From the NCBI GenBank assembly GCA_023247935.1, contig JAHFFM010000002.1:1-34743 (forward strand): a stretch of 34,743 nt of DNA. The letters run 5' to 3'. A program made the translations under genes and the position numbers. Origin of the DNA: Candidatus Omnitrophota bacterium. Lineage in GTDB: Bacteria > Omnitrophota > Gorgyraeia > 2-02-FULL-51-18. Shown here piece after piece: positions 29,798 to 34,743 of the stretch. Each line of letters begins with the position of its first letter. Position 1 is the stretch's first letter. Below the pieces are notes generated by a model. It was not told the DNA's origin. It did no database searches and worked only from the letters and a program-made list of their open reading frames with translations.

Positions 29798-30646
29798 TTA
29801 TTTCCGGCGAACCGTGGTCACGGTGTTGCCTTCAAAAGACGGGATCAGAAGCTCATCCCGTTTTCTATCATAAGAAATATCAGCAGGCGTTCTCAGCCCA
29901 CCCAAATAAGTTGTGATGGTGCCGCGGCCATAAAGCGGGATCCGGTAAATCTCCCCCTTTTGAAAACTGGACACATAAAGATTTCCTGAGGCGTCGTAGT
30001 CAATCCCGTCGAGTCCGTTCAGACCTTTTTTCAATACGTGGACTTTTCCTGTCGACCGTTCGATTTCCAGAATCTCCCCTTTAGTCCAGGTCACCACCAT
30101 CAGATTTTTTGTTTTTGGGTTAAATAGCACGCCGTTCGGGCCACCCAATTCCGGCGAATTGGAATAAACACTGATTTCATAATTTTTGGCGGGGTTTATC
30201 TTGAAAATACGATTGGTCAGCATATCGCTGGTGTACAAAACGCCTTGAGAATCGGCCGTCAAATCGTTCAAAAACTTTGCGCTAAACGAAGAGAAATCCA
30301 CGGTCACAGTGAGCTTGCCGTTTTCTTTATTAAAACCCTTCACGACATCAATATCCGTCACAAACAGCGTTTTCCCGGAAAGCACCAGTCCTTTGGGCGC
30401 GTTCAACACGGCTTCTTTTCCGCCGATAAATTTTTGAATCACAATACTGCCATTAGGATTAATTTTTGAAATGTATCCGTTCCCATCTTTCTCTAGCGGA
30501 CCACCGTTGATATTGGAGACATAATAAGAGCCGTCTTCGGGATCCACGATAAAGCTCTCCGGCGTCTGAAAATTGGAAAGGGTCAAAGCATACGAAGGTT
30601 GAGAAATAAAAAGGGAGAGAATGAATAGAAGAATAAACTTTTTCAT
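29798..30646 (-). CDS. Secreted SMP-30/NHL-type beta-propeller protein
   Basis: 282 residues. A signal peptide (MKKFILLFILSLFISQPSYA) precedes repeated strand units that contain FIVDPEDGSYYVSN, APKGLVLSGKTLFVTD, LNDLTADSQGVLYTSD, GPNGVLFNPKTKNLMV and LDGIDYDASGNLYVSS. These are typical of six-bladed SMP-30/gluconolactonase or NHL-like propellers. No specific substrate can be inferred. I start at ATG 30644-30646; a TTG two codons upstream touches the -10 box and is unlikely. The promoter lies so close that the mRNA may be leaderless. Confidence 0.85.
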   Translation of the reverse strand: MKKFILLFILSLFISQPSYALTLSNFQTPESFIVDPEDGSYYVSNINGGPLEKDGNGYISKINPNGSIVIQKFIGGKEAVLNAPKGLVLSGKTLFVTDIDVVKGFNKENGKLTVTVDFSSFSAKFLNDLTADSQGVLYTSDMLTNRIFKINPAKNYEISVYSNSPELGGPNGVLFNPKTKNLMVVTWTKGEILEIERSTGKVHVLKKGLNGLDGIDYDASGNLYVSSFQKGEIYRIPLYGRGTITTYLGGLRTPADISYDRKRDELLIPSFEGNTVTTVRRK

Positions 30647-30652
30647 GCCCAA

Positions 30653-30681
30653 ATTATAGCACGAGGTCTCTGAGTTATGAA
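30653..30681 (-). promoter_or_regulatory. Promoter of the beta-propeller gene, probably leaderless
   Basis: On the minus strand TATAAT (30653-30658) ends only 6 nt before the ATG, and TTCATA (30676-30681) lies 17 bp upstream of it. Transcription would start at or within a base of the start codon, and no ribosome site is visible. The -35 box overlaps the restored end of the rlmI-like gene. Confidence 0.6.
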
Positions 30682-30851
30682 ACCGAAAATAGGAAACCTT
30701 TTAAATAATAGGTTTCTGGGATAAATGGATTGATCGGATGATCGGCAGATTGTTTAAAAAATTTGACCACGCGCATTTCTTTTCGCGTGTCCCAGGCCGC
30801 GTTCAAAGCGGCTTGCATCAAGATATTTTCATCGACGTGATAAGAGCAGGA
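30675..30851 (-). pseudogene. rlmI: Out-of-frame C-terminal end of the rlmI-like gene
   Basis: The shifted frame reads 58 residues from SCSYHVDENILMQAALNAAW to a TAA at 30675-30677, including QSADHPINPFIPETYYLKGF. This is the normal end of RlmI-type enzymes, with the SCS motif that in this family holds the likely catalytic cysteine. It cannot be made in the upstream frame without a -1 shift or a missing base. Confidence 0.85.
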
Positions 30852-31879
30852 AAAACCGCCAAAAGCCCGCCAGGATTGAGCAGTTTAAACCCCCTTAAAA
30901 GAATTTCTTTGTAGCCCGTAATGGCTTCTTCCAAAGCCGCTTTTCTTTTCACAAAAGACGGCGGATCCAAGACCACCACATCAAATTTTTTACCTTCGGT
31001 CTCAAGCGATTTGAGTTCGTCAAACGCGTTGGCCGCTTTAAAACGGAGTTTTTCTTCGGAAATACCGTTAAAGCTGCGGTTTTGCTCCGCCTGCTGCAAC
31101 ACATTTTCCTGACTATCGATGCCAAGCACTGTCATTCCTTTCAAGGCCAGGTGCAACGCAAAACCTCCTTGATAACAAAACACATCCAACGCGCTTCCTC
31201 CGGCAAATCCGGCCTTTTCCACCAACTCCGCCAGAAGGACTCTATTTTCTCTTTGATCCAAATAGAAACCGGTTTTGTGACCCTCGGAAAAATTGAGCTG
31301 GTATTTCGCCGCTCCCTCAAAAATAGTGATCTCATCGCCACAAGACTGCTCCACCCATCCCGTTTTCTCCTGGAGCCCTTCCGTCCGGCGGGAGCCTGAG
31401 TCACTCTTTTCGTAAATTCCACGTGAAGGAATTGTGCGTTTGAGCGCCTCCAATATTTGTTCCCGAAAACGCTCCATCCCAAAAGTTCCTAATTGCATCA
31501 CCAGCACTTCTGCGTACTGATCCACAATCAACCCCGGCAGTCCATCCGCCTCGCTGGAAATCACGCGAAAAGCATTGGTATCACTCACAAAACGTTGTCT
31601 AAATTGAACGGCCTTTAAAATTTTCTCGGCAAAAAAATCCGCCCCAAAACCACTCTCTTGCTTATTCGACAAAAGACGAACCGTGATTTCCGACTTCTCA
31701 TTCCAGTAACCGGTTCCCACGCATTTCCCAGTCGAGAGGAAAACATGCGCCAGATCTCCGGGCTCGAGATCCCCTTTTATTTTTTCGATTTGACTGCGAT
31801 AAATCCAAACATGGCCTGACAGCGCGTCAATCCGGCCGGATTTCTTTAAGAACACTTGTCCCACAACCGTTCTATTCAT
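30818..31879 (-). CDS. rlmI: RlmI-like 23S rRNA cytosine methyltransferase, frameshifted near the C-terminus
   Basis: 353 residues in this frame. Residues 1-75 form a PUA-like RNA-binding domain (SGHVWIYRSQIEKI, PGDLAHVF). The central part and the SAM domain follow: FSEGHKTGFYLDQRENR, motif I ALDVFCYQGGFALHLALKG and motif IV FDVVVLDPPSFVKRK. This is the YccW/RlmI family of ribosomal m5C methyltransferases. After GGLLAVF the frame ends in ten unrelated residues. The expected continuation SCSYHVDENIL lies in the next frame (30675-30851). One extra base in the A5 run at 30851-30855 would restore a protein of 401 residues, close to the family length. Its start overlaps yacP by 4 nt. Confidence 0.88.
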   Translation of the reverse strand: MNRTVVGQVFLKKSGRIDALSGHVWIYRSQIEKIKGDLEPGDLAHVFLSTGKCVGTGYWNEKSEITVRLLSNKQESGFGADFFAEKILKAVQFRQRFVSDTNAFRVISSEADGLPGLIVDQYAEVLVMQLGTFGMERFREQILEALKRTIPSRGIYEKSDSGSRRTEGLQEKTGWVEQSCGDEITIFEGAAKYQLNFSEGHKTGFYLDQRENRVLLAELVEKAGFAGGSALDVFCYQGGFALHLALKGMTVLGIDSQENVLQQAEQNRSFNGISEEKLRFKAANAFDELKSLETEGKKFDVVVLDPPSFVKRKAALEEAITGYKEILLRGFKLLNPGGLLAVFPALITSMKIS

Positions 31880-32337
31880 ATTTTTCCTTCAAATGGTCGA
31901 TGAAATCCATGCGCCTTCACTTGATGCTTCCATAAACTGTCGCCGCTTTCTTTCTTAAATTCTTCCAGCATGGCTGTAAATGTTTCAGTGCTAAGCACGC
32001 TCGCCCCAAATCCACGCGCAATGCGCGAAATCGCCTGATCGCGTGTGACAACCACGAGTCGGCAAACCGCTTTTTTTTCACACAGGTATTTTTCGATATA
32101 GGAATCCGCGGAAACCGCCTGAGAGTATAAAATTTGAAGTGTGGGTGTTTGGAAAGCCTGCCACTCCGCATCATCCCCTTGGCCATCCAAAACCATCTGA
32201 ATCTTTCGTCCGGATGCGGAAGCAAAATTAGCGAGCGCGTGAAGCAGGGACTCACGCGTCACCGCATTATTTTTATGTTTCCGGTTTTTTAAATCGTAAA
32301 GCAGATTATAGCCGTCGATCAGCCATTCTTCCGGCAT
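31876..32337 (-). CDS. YacP-family NYN-domain ribonuclease
   Basis: 153 residues. It opens with EEWLIDGYNLLYDL, the NYN (YacP) start with the metal-binding Asp. IQMVLDGQGDDAE and CRLVVVTRDQAISRIARGFG supply the further acidic and nucleotide-fold motifs. The family is PIN-like; Bacillus YacP (Rae1) cuts mRNA on the ribosome. Its stop overlaps the rlmI-like start by 4 nt, so the pair is probably translated together. The ribosome site is weak, which suits expression from the upstream HTH gene 39 nt away. Confidence 0.88.
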   Translation of the reverse strand: MPEEWLIDGYNLLYDLKNRKHKNNAVTRESLLHALANFASASGRKIQMVLDGQGDDAEWQAFQTPTLQILYSQAVSADSYIEKYLCEKKAVCRLVVVTRDQAISRIARGFGASVLSTETFTAMLEEFKKESGDSLWKHQVKAHGFHRPFEGKI

Positions 32338-32376
32338 ATGATTTTTCTATTAAGAAAGGAACCTTTAAAAAGAGGG

Positions 32377-32607
32377 CTATTTCTCTTCCATTTTTCGAAC
32401 CAGGTAGGAGTCGAGCAAATCTTTCTTGCTACGCCATCTCCCGCCAATCTTGAACCCTGGAAGCACCCCTTTTTTGAGCCAGCGATACACCGTCATTTCA
32501 TGGACTCCCAAGTACTTGGCAATCTCCTTGGTAGTCATGATCTGCGTGCGCTCGGGTCTTACCGATTCCTTGTACTTTGGTTCCGCACCGTTGCCATTGG
32601 TATTCAT
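32377..32607 (-). CDS. Excisionase/MerR-type helix-turn-helix protein 1
   Basis: 76 residues from ATG 32607. AGGAG lies 8 nt upstream of this codon but only 2 nt before an alternative ATG at 32613, so the inner start is preferred. The core TQIMTTKEIAKYLGVHEMTV, with YRWLKKGVLPGFKIGG after it, is the HTH_17 (excisionase-family) DNA-binding domain. WRSKKDLLDSYL supplies the wing and last helix. It shares 37 of 50 core residues with HTH protein 2 at 34053-34268. No integrase is nearby, so it is more likely a transcription regulator than a phage excisionase. It heads the probable HTH-yacP-rlmI operon. Confidence 0.85.
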   Translation of the reverse strand: MNTNGNGAEPKYKESVRPERTQIMTTKEIAKYLGVHEMTVYRWLKKGVLPGFKIGGRWRSKKDLLDSYLVRKMEEK

Positions 32608-32611
32608 AGTC

Positions 32612-32635
32612 ATTTCTCCTGTACTCTGGAGAAAT
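32612..32635. promoter_or_regulatory. Inverted repeat over the start site and ribosome site of HTH gene 1
   Basis: ATTTCTCC (32612-32619) and GGAGAAAT (32628-32635) are perfect 8-bp arms around TGTACTCT. One arm covers the ribosome site and the other touches the -10 box. The placement suits an operator for autoregulation by the encoded HTH protein. Most of the upstream arm lies outside the predicted mRNA, so an RNA hairpin is less likely. Confidence 0.5.
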
Positions 32636-32662
32636 TATAATATAATATTTACTATTTGTCAA
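32634..32662 (-). promoter_or_regulatory. Consensus promoter of HTH gene 1
   Basis: On the minus strand TTGACA (32657-32662) and TATAAT (32634-32639) are exactly consensus and 17 bp apart. Transcription should start near 32627. Confidence 0.85.
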
Positions 32663-32674
32663 CTTATTTAAGCA

Positions 32675-32707
32675 TTATTTATCATATTTATTTTAAATGA
32701 TAAATAA
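32675..32707. repeat. AT-rich 11-bp inverted repeat upstream of HTH promoter 1
   Basis: TTATTTATCAT (32675-32685) and ATGATAAATAA (32697-32707) flank an 11-bp spacer. It lies between the end of the AsmA-like gene and the -35 box of HTH gene 1. It may be a regulator site or UP-like DNA; as a terminator it would be weak because it has only two G/C pairs at most. Confidence 0.45.
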
Positions 32708-32750
32708 ACAAGTAATAATTAATAATTGTAAATCATTGAAAACAAATAAC

Positions 32751-33488
32751 TTACTTAAAAAGTCCCAAAATGTCCTTGGCCTTGCCCTGGATCAAGTTAG
32801 CGCTATCCCCAGCCAAATTCAATACACCGCCAGCCCCCTCCTTAAAGAAACTCAGATCCGTCAGCTTGGAAAGCGTGGTATGAGTCAGCGCTTCGAACAT
32901 AATCAGGGCTACCAGCGCCTGGGGATTGGTAATATCTCGGTATTCCTTGTTCCGGATATTGATAGGGAATGTCTGGATGCTGGGATTGCCCCCACGGCTA
33001 TAATCCTTATAAACAACGGTTCCAATGGATAAATCGAGCTTATCGATGCGCAGCTTAACCTCCGCGTTTTTCTTGCCGGAAGCTGCCTCTTTTTGACCGC
33101 CTTTGAGTGCGTCAATATTCAACTTACCCTCTTTATCTTTGACCACCACCAGTTCTTTGAGATCAATGCGAACCGCTTCAAAATGGACTTTTCCCGAAAA
33201 AAGAGCCATGGGGTCAAAGTCCACCGTCAGTTCCGGCATATCCAACATCGTTCGATCCTGATAGGAAGAAGGGTTTTGGATGTGTATTCCTTTGAGTTCG
33301 GCGGCACCCTTTAAGAGACTCGTTTTAAAACTCTTAATTTCAACCGGAACATGCGCGACTTGGGAAATTGCGGAGGTGACAGTCGCCTTCAAAATCATAT
33401 CTTTGGCAAAAAAAGCCAAAACAATAACAACTCCAAAAACAATCATGACTTTTCCGAGAGAGCTTTTTTTCTCTGATTTATTTTCCAT
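32751..33488 (-). CDS. AsmA-like (DUF748-type) membrane-anchored protein
   Basis: 245 residues. One N-terminal membrane helix (VMIVFGVVIVLAFFAKDMIL, residues 14-33) is followed by a periplasmic beta-rich part. VPVEIKSFKTSLLKGAAELK, GIHIQNPSSY, MLDMPELTVDFDPMALFSGK and VHFEAVRIDLKELVVVKD are typical of the AsmA/DUF748 family, whose larger members bridge the envelope and move lipids. At this length it is a short member. An AAGGA site lies 7 nt before the ATG. It lies 71 nt after the receiver gene and may be transcribed with it. Confidence 0.8.
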   Translation of the reverse strand: MENKSEKKSSLGKVMIVFGVVIVLAFFAKDMILKATVTSAISQVAHVPVEIKSFKTSLLKGAAELKGIHIQNPSSYQDRTMLDMPELTVDFDPMALFSGKVHFEAVRIDLKELVVVKDKEGKLNIDALKGGQKEAASGKKNAEVKLRIDKLDLSIGTVVYKDYSRGGNPSIQTFPINIRNKEYRDITNPQALVALIMFEALTHTTLSKLTDLSFFKEGAGGVLNLAGDSANLIQGKAKDILGLFK

Positions 33489-33559
33489 AGCGATCCTTTC
33501 TTAAGCGAATACTAGAGGTGAATTTCCGGGGAAAAACGGGGTAAAACGAAAATCAAATT

Positions 33560-33928
33560 TCAATAAGCGAGTGCTTCATCAATCTTGGCTCTGATCTTCT
33601 CGAGAGAAAGACTCCCTTTTTCAAAAAAAGCGAAATAACCCAATCCTTTGAACTTTTCTTCGACTTCTTCCTCAATACAGCCGGTCACAACAATCACACG
33701 AATCATGGGGTTGATATTCTGAAGGATTGGCAAAAACTTCTCGCCCGTCACAATAGGCATATTAAAGTCCAAGAGCACCACCTTGGGATGATGGCGACGG
33801 AAAGTATTGATCGCGTCCTCGTGATTTGTCGCCATAAAAACATCATAACCGTGAGACTTAAAGTATTCTTTAAGCATCGACGAAAATGCCGGCTCATCGT
33901 CCACGATTAGAATTTTGCCTTTAGACAT
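33560..33928 (-). CDS. Single-domain CheY-like response regulator
   Basis: 122 residues, receiver domain only. The acidic pair is D10 and D11 (ILIVDDEP), the phosphorylated Asp is D54 (VVLLDFNMP), the switch Thr is T82 (VIVVTGC) and the Lys is K104 (FFEKG). There is no output domain, so it should act through a partner protein or as part of a phosphorelay. No histidine kinase lies in the window. A GGGAG ribosome site precedes the ATG. Confidence 0.93.
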   Translation of the reverse strand: MSKGKILIVDDEPAFSSMLKEYFKSHGYDVFMATNHEDAINTFRRHHPKVVLLDFNMPIVTGEKFLPILQNINPMIRVIVVTGCIEEEVEEKFKGLGYFAFFEKGSLSLEKIRAKIDEALAY

Positions 33929-33977
33929 TCAAACTCCCTGTTTTTTCATAAGAATGCGTTCGAGGGATCCAAGGAGT

Positions 33978-34006
33978 ATTATATCGGATTCGACGTAGCA
34001 CGGCAA
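33978..34006 (-). promoter_or_regulatory. Promoter of the receiver gene
   Basis: On the minus strand TTGCCG (34001-34006) and TATAAT (33978-33983) are 17 bp apart. The leader before the ATG at 33928 would be about 45 nt. Confidence 0.6.
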
Positions 34007-34052
34007 CCGGAGGGATAGCCCTGTCAAGCGTCTCTCTGAGAGCGACTAAACT

Positions 34053-34268
34053 TTATTTCTTCTTAGCTTCGGGACTTTTATCGATTTCTTTTAAAAGATA
34101 GTTATCCAGCACTTCTTTTTTGGTGCGCCATTGGCCACCCACTTTGAACCCTGGAAGTTTTTTCTCTTTCAAAAGACGATAAACGGTCATGGAATGGACG
34201 CCCAAGTACTTGGCGACTTCTTTCAAAGTCATGATCTGCGTACGCTGTGGTCTCTTTTCTTCGGACAT
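34053..34268 (-). CDS. Excisionase/MerR-type helix-turn-helix protein 2
   Basis: 71 residues from ATG 34268, beginning MSEEKRPQRTQIMT. I prefer this to an upstream ATG at 34337 because the extra N-terminal residues have no counterpart in HTH protein 1 and overlap the likely promoter. A GGGGA site lies about 8 nt upstream. The core KEVAKYLGVHSMTVYRLLKE is followed by KLPGFKVGGQWRTKKEVLDN, which is the HTH_17 domain. It is a close paralogue of HTH protein 1 (37 of 50 identical). The receiver and AsmA-like genes lie between the two. Confidence 0.85.
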   Translation of the reverse strand: MSEEKRPQRTQIMTLKEVAKYLGVHSMTVYRLLKEKKLPGFKVGGQWRTKKEVLDNYLLKEIDKSPEAKKK

Positions 34269-34308
34269 AAATAAGTTCCCCGTTATGTTAGTTTTGTTAA
34301 TGCTTTTT

Positions 34309-34337
34309 ATTCTGCCACAGATTTTATTAAATTTCAA
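34309..34337 (-). promoter_or_regulatory. Possible promoter of HTH gene 2
   Basis: On the minus strand TTGAAA (34332-34337) and CAGAAT (34309-34314) are 17 bp apart in AT-rich DNA. The -10 box is only a fair match. Confidence 0.4.
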
Positions 34338-34391
34338 CTAATTTTAATCAGAATTAACAACGGCTAACTTTGGGTGCTTTTGGGGTGGGTT

Positions 34392-34743
34392 TTACGTCCA
34401 GGAGCGGTCTTGAACCCATTGTAGGGCTTGTTCCTTGGTCTGAAGCAGACGTTCCAGCTGAGCTTCTTCCACGGCTTTTAAAATCTTGCCAATCACTGGG
34501 CCTTCCTTATGCCCCAAGTCCAGAATATCTTTTCCGGTGAGTAGTGGCGTCGGCTTAATTTCTTCTTTGGATAAATTTTTGATCTTTTTCTTTAAAAAAC
34601 GCCAATTCGACAGGTCTCCGTGGCTAGCCAAACAGTCCACGCGATGCTGTTCAAGCTCAACGTCAAAGGTCTCGCGTTGAAAGAACTTCTTGAGCGTGCT
34701 TTCTCGCATCTGCTTCACATCTTTAAAGCGCATATGCCCTTCA
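34392..34743 (-). CDS. C-terminal part of a CCA-adding/poly(A) polymerase family enzyme
   Basis: The frame enters from the right edge (EGHMRFKDVKQMRESTLKKF) and ends at 34392, so only about 116 residues are seen. VDCLASHGDLSNW is the tail of the RNA-binding head. PLLTGKDILDLGHKEGPVIG, KILKAVEEAQL and TKEQALQWV match the C-terminal end of bacterial class II tRNA nucleotidyltransferases and PcnB-like enzymes. The catalytic N-terminal domain lies outside the window, so CCA addition and poly(A) synthesis cannot be told apart. Confidence 0.85.
   Translation of the reverse strand, partial: EGHMRFKDVKQMRESTLKKFFQRETFDVELEQHRVDCLASHGDLSNWRFLKKKIKNLSKEEIKPTPLLTGKDILDLGHKEGPVIGKILKAVEEAQLERLLQTKEQALQWVQDRSWT

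Noticed and set aside
34028..34050. Hairpin after HTH gene 2 as a terminator
   Set aside because: Only a 5-bp CTCTC/GAGAG core pairs, with mismatches outside and no T-run downstream.
34053..34743. Integrated phage or plasmid suggested by excisionase-type HTH genes
   Set aside because: No integrase, attachment repeats, tRNA or phage genes are present; neighbours are ordinary chromosomal genes.

Overview
ORGANISM. The window looks like a chromosomal segment of an uncultured bacterium, most likely a member of the candidate phylum Omnitrophota or a close PVC-group relative. This is inference. It rests on a single open frame of more than 6,500 codons, a Sec-type N-terminus on that giant protein, and an 11-subunit-type complex I operon lacking the NADH module. 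No rRNA or other marker gene is present to confirm it.

LAYOUT. (1) 1-19522, minus strand: one uninterrupted reading frame that starts at a TTG (19522) and runs off the left edge, giving at least 6,507 codons. The predicted protein starts with a signal peptide. In order it then carries a TraB/ChaN-like N-terminal region, a SAM methyltransferase-like domain, two HTH-like segments, a helix-hairpin-helix, two more methyltransferase-like domains, an internal twin-arginine-like segment, an HPr-like domain with its phosphorylatable His, and two protein-kinase-like segments. A short peptide, [G/A]-A-R-L-[A/S/T], recurs 20 times in frame. It is encoded by a GC-rich DNA word and always lies between recognisable domains. 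A REP-like palindromic repeat is also inserted in frame near the N-terminus. (2) 19523-20015: a divergent control region with one good sigma-70 promoter facing each way, a cluster of four CARACTAAGG direct repeats and a perfect 44-bp palindrome. (3) 20016-29794, plus strand: a compact complex I operon, nuoA-B-CD-H-I-J-K-L-M-N, with mostly overlapping genes and no nuoE, nuoF or nuoG. (4) 29798-34743, all minus strand: a secreted beta-propeller protein, a frameshifted rlmI-like rRNA methyltransferase, a YacP-type NYN nuclease, an excisionase-type HTH protein, an AsmA-like membrane protein, a CheY-like receiver, a second closely related HTH protein, and the C-terminal end of a CCA-adding/poly(A) polymerase family enzyme.

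HOW THE PARTS WORK TOGETHER. The nuo operon encodes a membrane proton-pumping quinone reductase whose electron donor is probably not NADH delivered through NuoEFG, unless that module lies elsewhere in the genome. The right-hand genes form small RNA-metabolism and regulatory units: HTH-yacP-rlmI is probably one operon, and the receiver plus the AsmA-like gene another. The giant gene is divergent from nuo and is the outstanding feature. Its layout of many unrelated cytosolic-type enzyme domains behind an export signal, separated by a repeated GARL seam, does not match any protein family I can name.
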